Assembly: GCA_905221205.1 (NCBI GenBank)
Contig: CAJNCG010000002.1
Location: 310,001 to 374,000, forward strand
From: a bacterium
GTDB lineage: Bacteria > Bacillota > Bacilli > Lactobacillales > Streptococcaceae
Reading direction: 5' to 3'
DNA length: 64,000 nt
The position numbers were made by a program, and so were the translations under genes. The notes beneath the pieces were generated by a model. That model made no database searches and was not told where the DNA came from. It saw only the letters and a list, made by a program, of their open reading frames with translations. Positions 40,943 to 52,900 of this stretch are shown here, one piece after another (position 1 is the stretch's first letter; every line of letters starts with the position of its first letter).

Positions 40943-43048
40943 ATGAACAACAACTTTAATAATTTTAACAACATGGATGATTTATTTAACCAATTGATGG
41001 GTGGTATGAGAGGATACAGTTCTGAAAACCGTCGCTACTTGATTAATGGTCGTGAAGTGACACCTGAGGAATTTGCTCACTATCGTGCAACTGGTCAATT
41101 GCCAGGAAATGCAGAAACTGATGCGCAAATGCAACAACACGCTTCAGGTATGAACCAAGATGGTGTCCTTGCTAAACTCGGTCGTAACTTGACAGCAGAA
41201 GCTCGTGAGGGTAAGTTGGATCCTGTTATCGGACGAAACAAGGAAATTCAAGAAACATCTGAAATCCTCTCACGACGCACCAAGAACAATCCTGTACTTG
41301 TCGGCGATGCAGGTGTTGGTAAGACAGCGGTTGTAGAAGGCCTAGCGCAAGCCATTGTGAACGGAGATGTCCCAGCTGCTATTAAGAACAAGGAAATCAT
41401 TTCCATTGACATCTCAGGTCTTGAAGCTGGTACGCAATACCGTGGTAGCTTTGAAGAAAACGTCCAAAACCTAGTCAATGAAGTGAAAGAAGCAGGAAAT
41501 ATTATCCTCTTCTTTGATGAAATTCATCAAATCCTCGGTGCTGGTAGCACTGGTGGAGATAGTGGTTCTAAAGGGCTTGCGGATATTCTCAAGCCAGCCC
41601 TCTCTCGTGGTGAATTGACAGTGATTGGAGCGACAACTCAAGACGAATACCGAAACACCATCTTGAAGAATGCAGCTCTTGCTCGTCGTTTCAACGAAGT
41701 CAAGGTTAATGCTCCTTCAGCGGAAGATACTTTTAAAATTCTTCAAGGAATTCGTGACCTCTATCAACAACACCACAATGTCATCTTACCAGATGAAGTC
41801 TTGAAAGCAGCAGTGGATTATTCTGTCCAATACATTCCACAACGTAGCTTGCCAGATAAGGCTATTGACCTTGTCGATGTAACGGCAGCTCACTTGGCAG
41901 CTCAGCATCCAGTAACAGATGTTCATGCTGTTGAACGTGAAATTGAAGCGGAAAAAGACAAGCAAGAAAAAGCGGTTGAGGCAGAAGATTTTGAAGCTGC
42001 TCTAAACTATAAAACACGCATTGCAGAATTAGAAAAGAAAATCGAAAATCACACAGAAGATATGAAGGTGACTGCAAGTGTCAACGATGTGGCTGAATCT
42101 GTGGAACGAATGACGGGTATCCCAGTGTCACAAATGGGAGCATCAGACATCGAACGTTTGAAAGATATGGCTCATCGCTTGCAAGACAAGGTGATTGGCC
42201 AAGACAAGGCAGTTGAAGCTGTAGCTCGTGCCATCCGTCGTAACCGTGCTGGTTTCGATGAAGGCAATCGCCCAATCGGTAGCTTCCTCTTTGTAGGTCC
42301 AACTGGGGTTGGTAAGACAGAACTTGCTAAGCAATTGGCGCTGGATATGTTTGGAACTAAGGACGCCATCATCCGTTTGGATATGTCTGAATATAGTGAC
42401 CGCACAGCTGTTTCTAAGCTAATCGGTACAACAGCAGGTTATGTGGGGTATGATGACAATAGCAATACCTTGACAGAACGTGTTCGTCGCAATCCATACT
42501 CTATCATTCTATTGGATGAGATTGAAAAGGCGGATCCTCAAGTGATCACTCTTCTCCTTCAAGTCTTGGATGATGGGCGTTTGACAGATGGTCAAGGAAA
42601 TACAGTGAACTTTAAGAACACTGTCATTATTGCGACATCAAATGCTGGATTTGGCTATGAAGCCAACTTGACAGAAGATGCGGACAAACCAGAATTGATG
42701 GATCGTTTGAAACCATTCTTCCGTCCAGAGTTTCTTAACCGCTTTAACGCAGTTATCGAGTTCTCACACTTGACGAAGGAAGACCTTTCTAAGATTGTAG
42801 ATTTGATGTTGGCTGAAGTTAACCAAACCTTGGCTAAGAAAGACATTGATTTGGTAGTCAGTCAAGCGGCTAAAGACTATATCACAGAAGAAGGCTATGA
42901 CGAAGTCATGGGTGTTCGTCCACTCCGTCGCGTGGTTGAACAAGAAATCCGTGATAAGGTGACAGATTTCCACTTGGATCATCTAGATGCCAAACATCTG
43001 GAAGCAGATATGGAAGATGGTGTTTTGATCATTCGTGAAAAAGCCTAA
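40943..43048 (+). CDS. clpL: ClpL, HSP100 disaggregase/chaperone
   Basis: A 701-residue Clp/Hsp100 ATPase with two AAA+ modules: Walker A GDAGVGKT at residues 121-128 and GPTGVGKT at 452-459. A short UvrB/UvrC-like coiled middle domain lies around residues 345-385. The Asn-rich N-terminus ([14 protein letters not shown]) is typical of ClpL and there is no zinc or ClpP-binding (IGF/L) tripeptide, so it works as an autonomous chaperone. Heat-induced through two CtsR sites upstream. Ribosome site AGAGG. Confidence 0.96.
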   Translation: MNNNFNNFNNMDDLFNQLMGGMRGYSSENRRYLINGREVTPEEFAHYRATGQLPGNAETDAQMQQHASGMNQDGVLAKLGRNLTAEAREGKLDPVIGRNKEIQETSEILSRRTKNNPVLVGDAGVGKTAVVEGLAQAIVNGDVPAAIKNKEIISIDISGLEAGTQYRGSFEENVQNLVNEVKEAGNIILFFDEIHQILGAGSTGGDSGSKGLADILKPALSRGELTVIGATTQDEYRNTILKNAALARRFNEVKVNAPSAEDTFKILQGIRDLYQQHHNVILPDEVLKAAVDYSVQYIPQRSLPDKAIDLVDVTAAHLAAQHPVTDVHAVEREIEAEKDKQEKAVEAEDFEAALNYKTRIAELEKKIENHTEDMKVTASVNDVAESVERMTGIPVSQMGASDIERLKDMAHRLQDKVIGQDKAVEAVARAIRRNRAGFDEGNRPIGSFLFVGPTGVGKTELAKQLALDMFGTKDAIIRLDMSEYSDRTAVSKLIGTTAGYVGYDDNSNTLTERVRRNPYSIILLDEIEKADPQVITLLLQVLDDGRLTDGQGNTVNFKNTVIIATSNAGFGYEANLTEDADKPELMDRLKPFFRPEFLNRFNAVIEFSHLTKEDLSKIVDLMLAEVNQTLAKKDIDLVVSQAAKDYITEEGYDEVMGVRPLRRVVEQEIRDKVTDFHLDHLDAKHLEADMEDGVLIIREKA

Positions 43049-43073
43049 CTCAAGATTTTGAGAATAAAAAAAG

Positions 43074-43106
43074 AAGGAACCAGCTGAAAAAACTGGTTCC
43101 TTTTTT
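43074..43106. terminator. Bidirectional terminator between clpL and luxS
   Basis: AAGGAACCAG (43074-43083) with CTGGTTCCTT (43093-43102), A-tract before and T-tract after, so it serves both converging genes. Confidence 0.9.
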
Positions 43107-43110
43107 ACGT

Positions 43111-43593
43111 TTAAATTACATGACGCTCAAAGGCATCATCTGAGATTCCTTGTTCCAAGATGAGTTTCGCCCATTCTTTAGCAGAGAAGAGGCTGTGATC
43201 CTTGTAGTTTCCGCAAGATTCGATGGTTGTTCCAGGGACATCTTCCCAAGTAGTAGTTTCAGCGATTTCCTTGAGCGAATCCTTGATAACTGCCGCAATC
43301 TCAGCGCTGGTATGACGCCCCCACATAATCATGTGGAAGCCTGTGCGACAGCCAAATGGCGAACAGTCAATCATACCGTCAATGCGGGTACGGATAAGTT
43401 TTGCCAAGAGGTGCTCGATGGTGTGAAGTCCAGCAGTAGGGATTGAGTCTTCGTTTGGTTGCACCAAGCGAATATCATAATTGGAGATGATGTCTCCTTT
43501 TGGTCCTGTTTCTTCCCCAATCAAGCGGACATAAGGTGCTTTAACAATAGTGTGGTCAAGTTCAAAACTTTCAACAATAACTTCTTTTGACAT
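43111..43593 (-). CDS. luxS: S-ribosylhomocysteine lyase, AI-2 synthase
   Basis: A 160-residue LuxS. It converts S-ribosylhomocysteine to homocysteine and DPD, the precursor of autoinducer-2. Metal ligands His57 and His61 with catalytic Glu60 in [10 protein letters not shown], the third ligand and catalytic Cys in [16 protein letters not shown] and [12 protein letters not shown]. The frame is open upstream to 43728, but ATG 43593 after AAAGGATTTACC gives the conserved start [14 protein letters not shown]. Monocistronic on the minus strand. Confidence 0.96.
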   Translation of the reverse strand: MSKEVIVESFELDHTIVKAPYVRLIGEETGPKGDIISNYDIRLVQPNEDSIPTAGLHTIEHLLAKLIRTRIDGMIDCSPFGCRTGFHMIMWGRHTSAEIAAVIKDSLKEIAETTTWEDVPGTTIESCGNYKDHSLFSAKEWAKLILEQGISDDAFERHVI

Positions 43594-43656
43594 GGTAAAT
43601 CCTTTCAGTTTTCTAATTTCATTATAACATAAAGCCGGCTCCTGAGACAGAGAGAA

Positions 43657-43680
43657 AACCTCTCCGAGAGTGGAGAGGTT
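43657..43680 (-). terminator. Terminator of the DUF1846 gene
   Basis: AACCTCTCC (43657-43665) with GGAGAGGTT (43672-43680), six-base loop; on the minus strand it is followed by TTTTCTCTC. Confidence 0.7.
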
Positions 43681-43687
43681 GAAATCT

Positions 43688-45172
43688 TTACTTACGATAC
43701 AAACGGTCGTATTGGTAGTAAGGGTCAAAGGTTACGTTGATACCCAGTTTACGAAGGACATTCTTGTCTTCATCAGTCAAGATGATGGTTGAGTGGGCTT
43801 CGCTTCCTTTGAGGTTGCCAAGTTCTTCCATAGCACGAGCGGCATCAGGATTTTCTGTAGCTGTAATAGCCAGTGCAATTAGGATTTCATTTGAATGCAG
43901 GCGTGGATTGCGGCTACCGAGATGATCAATTTTAAGACCTTGGATCGGTTTGACAAGTTCAGGTTCGATGAGTTTTACTTCTTTAGCAATGTCAGCTGAT
44001 TTCTTGATAGCATTGATAAGAGCAGCAGCTGTAGGGCCAAAGAGTTCTGAGTTCTTACCAGTGACAATTTCCCCAGTTGGCAATTCAAGGGCTAGGGCAG
44101 GTCCGCCAGTTTCTTCTGCCTTTTGATGGGCAACAACAGCAACCTTACGGTCTGCAGGTGTGATGCCGAGGTCGTTCATGAGAAGTTCAATCTTCTTGAC
44201 AGCAGATTCTCCGACTTTTTCGGCTTTAAAATCAAGAACAGTTTGATAGTAGCGACGGATGATTTCTTGTTTAGAAGCTTCGACAGCAGCCTCGTCATCA
44301 GTAATAGCGAAACCAACCATGTTGACACCCATGTCTGTCGGAGAAGCGTATGGTGATTCTCCGAGAATACGTTCCAACATGCGCTTGAGCACTGGGAAGA
44401 TTTCGATATCACGGTTGTAGTTGACAGTGGTTTCTCCATAGGTTTGAAGATGGAAAGGATCAATCATGTTGACATCATCAAGGTCAGCTGTGGCAGCTTC
44501 ATAAGCCAAGTTAACTGGATGATGAAGGGGAAGATTCCAAACTGGGAAGGTTTCAAATTTAGCGTAGCCAGACTTGATGCCATTGATTTGGTCGTGGTAC
44601 ATGTTGGACATACAGGTTGCTAATTTTCCAGAACCAGGTCCAGGAGCGGTTACGACGATCAAGTTGCGACTGGTTTTGATGTAGTCATTTTTCCCCATAC
44701 CTTCTGGAGAAATGATGTGATCCATATCCGTCGGATATCCTTTGATTGGATAGTGAAGATAAGAATCAATTCCGTTTTTCTCAAGTTGGTTGCGGAAGGC
44801 ATCTGCAGCTGGTTGACCAGCGTACTGTGTGATGACAACGGAGCCAACAAAAATTCCCAATTCATTGAATTTGTCAATCAGACGAAGAACTTCTTGGTCA
44901 TAAGAAATGCCCAAGTCACCACGTGCTTTGGAATGCTCGATATTGCTAGCATTAATAGCAATCACAACCTCAACCTGCTCTTTCAATTCTTGCAAGAGCT
45001 TGATTTTATTGTCAGGCTCATAACCAGGAAGGACACGAGCAGCGTGGAAATCTTCTAACATTTTACCACCAAACTCCAAGTAGAGCTTGCCGTCAAATTG
45101 GTTAATGCGCTCCAAAATGTGGTCGCGCTGTAGATTCAAATATTGTTCAGAACTAAAAGCTTGTTTTTTCAT
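43688..45172 (-). CDS. DUF1846 family protein
   Basis: A 494-residue cytoplasmic protein found next to luxS and dexB in pneumococcus. It has a P-loop-like [20 protein letters not shown] motif near residue 180 and conserved [20 protein letters not shown] near the N-terminus. [19 protein letters not shown] and EEILIAL-like [20 protein letters not shown] follow. Members form large homo-oligomers; biochemical role is not established. ATG 45172 follows CAGAGGT. Divergent from dexB. Confidence 0.9.
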   Translation of the reverse strand: MKKQAFSSEQYLNLQRDHILERINQFDGKLYLEFGGKMLEDFHAARVLPGYEPDNKIKLLQELKEQVEVVIAINASNIEHSKARGDLGISYDQEVLRLIDKFNELGIFVGSVVITQYAGQPAADAFRNQLEKNGIDSYLHYPIKGYPTDMDHIISPEGMGKNDYIKTSRNLIVVTAPGPGSGKLATCMSNMYHDQINGIKSGYAKFETFPVWNLPLHHPVNLAYEAATADLDDVNMIDPFHLQTYGETTVNYNRDIEIFPVLKRMLERILGESPYASPTDMGVNMVGFAITDDEAAVEASKQEIIRRYYQTVLDFKAEKVGESAVKKIELLMNDLGITPADRKVAVVAHQKAEETGGPALALELPTGEIVTGKNSELFGPTAAALINAIKKSADIAKEVKLIEPELVKPIQGLKIDHLGSRNPRLHSNEILIALAITATENPDAARAMEELGNLKGSEAHSTIILTDEDKNVLRKLGINVTFDPYYQYDRLYRK

Positions 45173-45254
45173 TTTTTTACCTCTGACCTCTATTATAATA
45201 AAAAAATGGAAGTTAGGAAACTATGGAGTTAAAAAAGGAATCAAAAAGATTAGG

Positions 45255-45290
45255 CAAACGCTTGCATAAAAATCTGAAAAGCGCTATCAT
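45255..45290 (+). promoter_or_regulatory. dexB promoter with cre-like sites
   Basis: TTGCAT (45262-45267), 17-base spacer, TATCAT (45285-45290). GGCAAACGCTTGCA (45253-45266) covers the -35 and GAAAAGCGCTATCA (45276-45289) covers the -10; both resemble the CcpA cre consensus TGWAANCGNTNWCA imperfectly. Catabolite repression of dexB is therefore plausible. Confidence 0.55.
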
Positions 45291-45315
45291 AGACTGTAGA
45301 TTATTAAAATAATGA

Positions 45316-46932
<1,617 letters not shown>

Positions 46933-46970
46933 ACATTTTTTACAGAAAAATCTCAAATTGAAATCGTATA

Positions 46971-47017
46971 AAAACAAGGGAGGACTGTATGAAAGGCAGA
47001 AATCCTTTGTTTTTTTA
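46971..47017 (+). terminator. Terminator after dexB
   Basis: AAAACAAGGGA (46971-46981) pairs imperfectly with TCCTTTGTTTT (47003-47013), then more T. Confidence 0.65.
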
Positions 47018-47127
47018 TGGCTAAGATTTATAAACTTTCATTCTCAAAATTCAATTAACTTTACAAATTTCCAATATTTTGGTAAAATAAACCTATGTTA
47101 TAAAAACTGACATAAAGGAGAAAGAAG

Positions 47128-49086
47128 ATGACTACAAAAAAGCGTGTCCTTAGTGCAGGCCTGACTTTTGCGGCTGCTTTGCTTTTAGCTGCTTGCGGAC
47201 AATCTGGTTCAGATACAAAAACTTACTCATCAACCTTTAGTGGAAATCCAACTACATTTAACTACTTATTAGACTACTACGCTGATAATACAGCTATTAT
47301 TACTAACCTAGTTGATGGTTTGCTTGAAAATGACAATCATGGAAACCTAGTTCCATCTTTGGCAGAAGACTGGTCTGTTTCAAGCGACGGTCTGACTTAT
47401 ACCTATAAACTGAGAAAAGATGCCAAATGGTTCACAGCGGACGGTGAAGAGTACGCCCCAGTTAAGGCACAAGATTTTGTGACAGGTATCAAGTACGCAG
47501 TGGACAATAAATCACAGGCCATTGACTTGATTCAAAACTCGATCAAGGGCTTGAATGATTATATTACAGGAGCGGATTCTGACTTTTCTAAGGTTGGAGT
47601 GAAAGCCATTGACGACCAGACTGTTGAGTATACTTTGGCGCGCCCAGAACCTTACTGGAACTCAAAAACAACCAATAGTATCCTTTTCCCAGTGAATGAA
47701 GAATTTCTAAATTCAAAAGGCAAAGATTTTGGTACCTTATCTCCAGATAGTATTCTCTACAGCGGACCTTATTTGTTAAAAGATTTCACATCAAAATCAT
47801 CGATCGAATATGTGAAAAATCCGCATTACTATGATCATGACAAAGTATCGATTGAACACGTAAAATTGGCTTACTTTGATGGTTCAGACCAAGAATTGAC
47901 CATCCGTAACTTTGAAAGTGGAGCTTATTCTATCGCTGGGGTTTATCCAAATAGCTCTAACTTCGCCAAGACTAAAGAAAAATATAAGGATAATATCATC
48001 TATAGCTTGCAGGACAAGACTTCTTGGTATTTCAATTTTAACGTCAACCGTAAGGCCTACAATCACACTGCTAAAACAACAGATGAGCAGAAGAAGTCAA
48101 CTGAGACAGCTGTTTTGAACAAGAACTTCCGCCAAGCGGTGAACTTTGCCTTGGACCGCACAGCCTATTCTGCTCAGTCAAACGGGGAAGAAGCGGCTAG
48201 CAAGACCCTTCGTAACACCCTAGTGCCTCCTACATTTGTCCAAGTTGGAGACAAGACCTTTGGAGAAGTAGTCGCTTCTAAATTGGTCAACTATGGCACA
48301 GAATGGTCAGGTATTAACTTGGCAGATGCTCAGGATGCCTATTTTAACAAAGAAAAAGCCCAAGCAAAATTTGCGGAAGCTAAAAAAGAATTGGCGAGTC
48401 AAGGTGTGACTTTCCCTATTCACTTGGATGTTGCAGTTGATCAGACAAGTAAAAATGCTGTGACAGGCATGAACTCAGTTAAGCAGACCCTTGAATCAGT
48501 TTTAGGTGCTGATAACATTGTCATTGATGTTCAACAACTTTCAACGGATGATTTTAATAATGTAGCCTTCTTGGCACCGACACCAGCTGATCGTGACTAT
48601 GATTTGAACTTTGATGGTTGGGTAGGTGACTACCAAGATCCGTCAACTTATCTCAATCCTTTCAATGCAGAGGATGGATTCTATCTCAAAATCTTTGGTC
48701 TAGATGCTCAGGAAGATAAAGTTAAAATTGCTAGCTTGGGTCTTGATACCTATACCAAGATGCTTAAAGATGCAGATAGTGAAAATAAAGATGTAGCCAA
48801 ACGCTATGAAAAATATGCTGAAGCACAGGCTTGGATGATTGACAATTCTCTGATTATGTCAGCTATGTCAAATGGTGGAACAGCATCTGTAACCAAAGTA
48901 ACGCCATTTACAAGAGGGTATTCACTGGTCGGCATCAAGGGTGACGGCAATAACTACAAGTACATGAAACTGCAAAAAGATACTGTGACAACCAAACAGT
49001 TTGAAGAAGCTAAGACCAAATGGGAGCAAGAAAGCAAAAAAGCAATCGAAAAAGCTCAAAAAGAAGCAGAAAATCATGTTAAATAA
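47128..49086 (+). CDS. AliA/AliB-type oligopeptide-binding lipoprotein
   Basis: A 652-residue substrate-binding lipoprotein (SBP family 5) for the Ami/Ali oligopeptide ABC importer. The signal peptide AGLTFAAALLLAAC ends in an LAAC lipobox. NLVDGLLENDNHGNLVPSLA, EDWSVSSDGLTYTYKLRKDA and NKNFRQAVNFALDRTAY are diagnostic, and the C-terminus is a Lys/Glu helix ending HVK, as in AliA. In S. pneumoniae aliA lies to the right of the cps locus; here an Ali homologue lies left of wzg. It could be a third Ali-type receptor (AliC/AliD-like). Peptide specificity unknown. Confidence 0.9.
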   Translation: MTTKKRVLSAGLTFAAALLLAACGQSGSDTKTYSSTFSGNPTTFNYLLDYYADNTAIITNLVDGLLENDNHGNLVPSLAEDWSVSSDGLTYTYKLRKDAKWFTADGEEYAPVKAQDFVTGIKYAVDNKSQAIDLIQNSIKGLNDYITGADSDFSKVGVKAIDDQTVEYTLARPEPYWNSKTTNSILFPVNEEFLNSKGKDFGTLSPDSILYSGPYLLKDFTSKSSIEYVKNPHYYDHDKVSIEHVKLAYFDGSDQELTIRNFESGAYSIAGVYPNSSNFAKTKEKYKDNIIYSLQDKTSWYFNFNVNRKAYNHTAKTTDEQKKSTETAVLNKNFRQAVNFALDRTAYSAQSNGEEAASKTLRNTLVPPTFVQVGDKTFGEVVASKLVNYGTEWSGINLADAQDAYFNKEKAQAKFAEAKKELASQGVTFPIHLDVAVDQTSKNAVTGMNSVKQTLESVLGADNIVIDVQQLSTDDFNNVAFLAPTPADRDYDLNFDGWVGDYQDPSTYLNPFNAEDGFYLKIFGLDAQEDKVKIASLGLDTYTKMLKDADSENKDVAKRYEKYAEAQAWMIDNSLIMSAMSNGGTASVTKVTPFTRGYSLVGIKGDGNNYKYMKLQKDTVTTKQFEEAKTKWEQESKKAIEKAQKEAENHVK

Positions 49087-49092
49087 AGATGA

Positions 49093-49120
49093 GCGAGGTT
49101 CCGTAAGGGGCCTCGTTTTA
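49093..49120 (+). terminator. Terminator between the Ali gene and wzg
   Basis: CGAGGTTCC (49094-49102), loop GTAA, GGGGCCTCG (49107-49115) with two mismatched bases inside, then TTTT. Confidence 0.75.
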
Positions 49121-49234
49121 ACATCTATATAGTAAATTTATTGATGTAATTGTTTGCAAGCCAAAAAGAATGTTTCGGAAAGAAGATGAAAACGCCTTAC
49201 CTAAGCGGATTTACCCCACAAGTGTATTTTTTTA

Positions 49235-49243
49235 TGATATAAT
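49235..49243 (+). promoter_or_regulatory. Capsule operon promoter, extended -10
   Basis: TGATATAAT (TATAAT at 49238-49243) 35 bases before the GTG start of wzg. No good -35 at 17 bases, so the TGn extension probably carries it. It is the expected position of the cps promoter. Confidence 0.65.
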
Positions 49244-49277
49244 AAAATGAAATAAAAATTGATAATAGAGGTATATC

Positions 49278-50723
49278 GTGAGTAGATCTTCGAAGCGAGC
49301 TCGTCAGAGTAAAACAAAGATTATGATTAGTTGGGGGTTGCTAGCTATCTATGCAGTACTGGCAGTCTTTTTATTGTTTTTGATTTTCAAGTACAATATG
49401 CTAGCCTTCCGATATCTCAATATAGTGGTCACTGTCTTAATTGTAGCCTTAGCCATCTTGTGCTTCTTTTTAATTCGGTCCAGGAAAGTTCAAAATCTAA
49501 CGCTGTTTTTATTACTACTTGGTGTGTTAATCAATGGTACTTCTCTCTTTGCTGTAGGGCAGTTCATTGGATTTACCAGTCGCCTGAATGCGACATCGAA
49601 CTACTCAAATTATTCGATGAGTATTGCGGTGTTAGCAGATAGTCCAATTGATAATATCAGTCAGGTAACCAGTGTAATGGGACCGACTGGGACAGATAAG
49701 GATAATATCCAACAGTTGTTGAATGATCTGAAAGCTACTCAAAATAAAGAGCTGACAGTCGAAGAAAGTAGCTCCTATCTTGCGGCCTATAAGAGCCTGC
49801 TAGCTGGTGATACAAAGGCAATTATATTAAACAGTGTCTTTGAAAATATTATCGAATCAGAATATCCAGACTATGCTTCAAAGATTAAGAAAATCTATAC
49901 CAAAGAATTGACTAAGAAGGTTGAAACTCCAAAGGATGTCAAAGGTGATAGTTTCAATGTTTATATCAGCGGAATTGATACTTACGGTCCAATCAGTTCA
50001 GTTTCTCGATCGGACGTCAATATCATTATGACAGTGAATCGCGAAACTAAAAAGATTCTCTTGACAACGACACCTCGTGATTCCTATGTTCCAATTGCAG
50101 ATGGTGGCAATAACCAAAAAGATAAGTTGACCCATGCGGGGATTTATGGGGTAGATGCTTCCATTCATACACTGGAAAATCTCTACGGTATTGACTTGAA
50201 CTATTATGCTCGTTTGAATTTTACCTCTTTCTTGAAATTGATTGATTTACTTGGTGGAGTTGATGTCTATAATGACCAAGAATTTACGGCTCATACAAAT
50301 GGGAAGTTCTATCCCGTAGGAAATGTTCATCTTGATTCGGAACAAGCTTTAGGATTTGTGCGTGAGCGCTATTCCTTAGCTGATGGAGATCGGGATCGTG
50401 GCCGTAACCAGCAAAAGGTCATCGTGGCTATTCTGCAAAAGTTAACCTCTGCAGAAGCTTTGAAAAATTATGACAGTATTATAAAAGGATTACAAGATTC
50501 CGTGCAAACCAATATGCCGCTTGAAACCATGATGAACTTGGTCAATGCCCAACTTGAGAGTGGTGGAACTTACAAGATCAATTCGCAAGATCTTAAAGGA
50601 ACAGGGCGTATGGATTTACCATCCTATGCCATGCCTGATAGTAACCTCTACATGATGGAGATAAGTGATAGCAGTTTAGAGTCAGTCAAGGCTGCCATCA
50701 ATGATGTGATGGAAGGAAAATAA
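49278..50723 (+). CDS. wzg: Wzg/CpsA, LytR-CpsA-Psr family
   Basis: A 481-residue membrane protein with three N-terminal spans (residues about 15-105) and a DNA-PPF-like accessory region. The large extracellular LCP domain begins [14 protein letters not shown] (about residue 232), with [20 protein letters not shown] and [17 protein letters not shown] providing the catalytic Asp and Arg residues. LCP proteins attach polysaccharide from undecaprenyl carrier to peptidoglycan. Starts with GTG after AGAGG. First gene of the polysaccharide operon. Confidence 0.95.
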   Translation: MSRSSKRARQSKTKIMISWGLLAIYAVLAVFLLFLIFKYNMLAFRYLNIVVTVLIVALAILCFFLIRSRKVQNLTLFLLLLGVLINGTSLFAVGQFIGFTSRLNATSNYSNYSMSIAVLADSPIDNISQVTSVMGPTGTDKDNIQQLLNDLKATQNKELTVEESSSYLAAYKSLLAGDTKAIILNSVFENIIESEYPDYASKIKKIYTKELTKKVETPKDVKGDSFNVYISGIDTYGPISSVSRSDVNIIMTVNRETKKILLTTTPRDSYVPIADGGNNQKDKLTHAGIYGVDASIHTLENLYGIDLNYYARLNFTSFLKLIDLLGGVDVYNDQEFTAHTNGKFYPVGNVHLDSEQALGFVRERYSLADGDRDRGRNQQKVIVAILQKLTSAEALKNYDSIIKGLQDSVQTNMPLETMMNLVNAQLESGGTYKINSQDLKGTGRMDLPSYAMPDSNLYMMEISDSSLESVKAAINDVMEGK

Positions 50724-50729
50724 GACAAA

Positions 50730-51461
50730 ATGATTGATATTCATTCGCATATTGTATTTGGTGTGGATGATGGTCCGAAAACTAAGCAAGAAAGCAAGGC
50801 GCTTTTGACAGAAGCCTATAGGCAAGGGGTAAGGACTATTGTATCGACATCGCATAGACGAAAAGGAATGTTTGAAACTCCTGAGGAGACAATAGCGACA
50901 AATTTCCAAGAAGTTAAGGAGCTTGCCAAGGAAGTGGCTCCAGACTTGACCATTCTCTATGGAGCAGAAATTTATTATACCCATGATGTGCTTGAGAAGT
51001 TAGAAAAACAGGTGATTCCAAGTCTTAATGGGACACGCTATGCTCTCATTGAGTTTAGTATGGCTACCCCTTATCGGGAAATCCATACTGCCTTGAGCAA
51101 TGTTCTTATGCTTGGGATAACACCTGTAGTTGCCCACATTGAACGTTACCATGAATTAGAAAACAATGAAAAACGGGTAAAAGAGTTGATTGATATGGGT
51201 TGCTACACTCAAATCAATAGTTCAAGTGTTTTAAAACCAAAGTTATTTGGAGATAAATATAAATTTATGAAGAAACGAGCTCGCTATTTTCTAGAGCGTG
51301 ACTTGGTTCATTTTGTTGCTAGTGATATGCACAATTTAGACCAAAGACCACCTTACATGAAAGATGCTTATGAGATCGTCTCAAAACAATATGGTGAAAG
51401 TAAGGCGAGAGAATTATTTATCGAAAATCCTCGCTTCATCTTAGCTGATCAAATTATTTAG
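50730..51461 (+). CDS. wzh: Wzh/CpsB tyrosine-protein phosphatase
   Basis: A 243-residue Mn-dependent PHP-fold phosphotyrosine phosphatase that dephosphorylates Wze. Metal ligands: HSH in [30 protein letters not shown] and [12 protein letters not shown]. Cytoplasmic. Six bases after wzg; the ribosome site lies in the end of wzg. Part of the conserved regulatory quartet controlling chain length. Confidence 0.96.
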   Translation: MIDIHSHIVFGVDDGPKTKQESKALLTEAYRQGVRTIVSTSHRRKGMFETPEETIATNFQEVKELAKEVAPDLTILYGAEIYYTHDVLEKLEKQVIPSLNGTRYALIEFSMATPYREIHTALSNVLMLGITPVVAHIERYHELENNEKRVKELIDMGCYTQINSSSVLKPKLFGDKYKFMKKRARYFLERDLVHFVASDMHNLDQRPPYMKDAYEIVSKQYGESKARELFIENPRFILADQII

Positions 51462-51469
51462 GAGTTGAC

Positions 51470-52159
51470 ATGAAAGAAAATAAAGAAATCGGAATTGATG
51501 TTGTTCAATTATTTAAAGTCCTTTGGAAGAAAAAAATCGCTATTATCCTAACTGCGATTGTAGCAGCTGTCCTAGCTTTTGGAGTAAGTAGTTTTGTATT
51601 GAAACCGGAATATGCTAGTACAACTCGTATCTATGTTGTTAGCCGTAATCAGTCTGAAAATGCAGGCTTGACCAACCAGGATTTGCAAGCAGGTAGCTAT
51701 CTAGTAAAAGACTATAAGGAAATTATCCTTTCACAAGATGTACTGGAAAAAGTCATTTCAAACCTTAAATTAGAGAAATCAGTTAAGGAATTAAGTAAGA
51801 AGATTCAGGTAACAGTGCCTGTAGATACTCGTATTGTATCAATCGTAGTTGAAGATGATCATCCTGAAGAGGCAAGCCGTATTGCTAATGCTCTTCGTGA
51901 GGTGGCAGCGGAAAAAATCATTTCTGTAACTCGTGTGTCTGATGTGACAACACTAGAGGAGGCAAGACCAGCACTAACCCCATCCTCACCAAATATTCGC
52001 CGTAATACTTTGCTTGCCTTCTTAGCAGGTGGAGCAGTGATGGTTGTTTTAGTCGTATTGCTTGAATTATTGGACGATCGTGTCAAACGACCAGAAGATG
52101 TCGAGGAAGTTATGAATATGCCACTTTTAGGAATTGTTCCGAATTTGAATAAATTATAG
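51470..52159 (+). CDS. wzd: Wzd/CpsC polysaccharide co-polymerase, membrane part
   Basis: A 229-residue Wzz-type membrane adaptor. Two spans (about residues 25-45, [16 protein letters not shown], and 177-197, [20 protein letters not shown]) flank an extracellular domain. The proline-rich [12 protein letters not shown] lies before the second span. It needs Wze ATPase to regulate chain length and ligation. AGGAG precedes the start. Confidence 0.95.
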   Translation: MKENKEIGIDVVQLFKVLWKKKIAIILTAIVAAVLAFGVSSFVLKPEYASTTRIYVVSRNQSENAGLTNQDLQAGSYLVKDYKEIILSQDVLEKVISNLKLEKSVKELSKKIQVTVPVDTRIVSIVVEDDHPEEASRIANALREVAAEKIISVTRVSDVTTLEEARPALTPSSPNIRRNTLLAFLAGGAVMVVLVVLLELLDDRVKRPEDVEEVMNMPLLGIVPNLNKL

Positions 52160-52172
52160 TAAGGGAGAAAAT

Positions 52173-52877
52173 ATGCCAACATTAGAAATTGCGTTGAAAC
52201 GTATTAATTTTATAAAAAAAGCAGAAGAACATTATAATGCTTTGTGCACTAATATTCAATTGAGTGGTGATAATTTGAAAGTTTTGGCCATCTCATCTGT
52301 CAAACCTGGTGAAGGGAAATCGACGACATCAACGAATATTGCCTGGTCATTTGCAAGAGCTGGATACAAGACTTTGCTAGTTGATGCAGATGTTCGTAAC
52401 TCAGTTATGTCAGGAATATTCAAATCTAGAGAGAAGATCACTGGTTTGACAGATTATTTATCTGGGTCGACAGATTTATCACAAGGTCTTTGTGATACAA
52501 ATGTTGAAAACTTATTTGTTATTCAGGCAGGCCCTGTATCACCTAACCCAACAGCCCTCCTGCAGAGTGAAAATTTCCATACCATGATTGATACCCTGCG
52601 TAAGTATTTTGACTATGTCATTGTGGATACTGCACCGATTGGGATGGTTATTGACGCTGCTATCATTACACAAAAATGTGATGCTTCTATCTTGGTGACA
52701 GCCGCTGGAGAGACAAAACGTCGTGATGTCTTAAAGGCGAAGGAACAGTTAGAACAAACAGGAACTCCATTTTTAGGTGTGGTTCTAAATAAATTTAACA
52801 CAGAAGTTGAAAAATACGGAGCTTATGGTGGTTATGGAGCCTATGGTTCCTATGGAAATTATGGGAAAAAGAAGTAG
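52173..52877 (+). CDS. wze: Wze/CpsD autophosphorylating tyrosine kinase
   Basis: A 234-residue BY-kinase. Walker A SVKPGEGKSTTSTNIAWS near residue 43, Walker A' LLVDADVRNS, Walker B-like VIVDTAPIG. The C-terminal tyrosine cluster YGAYGGYGAYGSYGNYGKKK contains six Tyr, the autophosphorylation region. Works with Wzd and is reset by Wzh. GGGAG precedes the start. Confidence 0.96.
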   Translation: MPTLEIALKRINFIKKAEEHYNALCTNIQLSGDNLKVLAISSVKPGEGKSTTSTNIAWSFARAGYKTLLVDADVRNSVMSGIFKSREKITGLTDYLSGSTDLSQGLCDTNVENLFVIQAGPVSPNPTALLQSENFHTMIDTLRKYFDYVIVDTAPIGMVIDAAIITQKCDASILVTAAGETKRRDVLKAKEQLEQTGTPFLGVVLNKFNTEVEKYGAYGGYGAYGSYGNYGKKK

Positions 52878-52900
52878 GTAGAGTTACCTAGGAGGTAGTT

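Noticed and set aside
43594-43728. N-terminal extension of luxS
   Set aside because: It overlaps the DUF1846 terminator and gene end; LuxS proteins start at MSKEV with a good ribosome site.
47884-48118. Frames inside the Ali gene on both strands
   Set aside because: Shadows of a clear lipoprotein gene; no ribosome sites or recognisable products.
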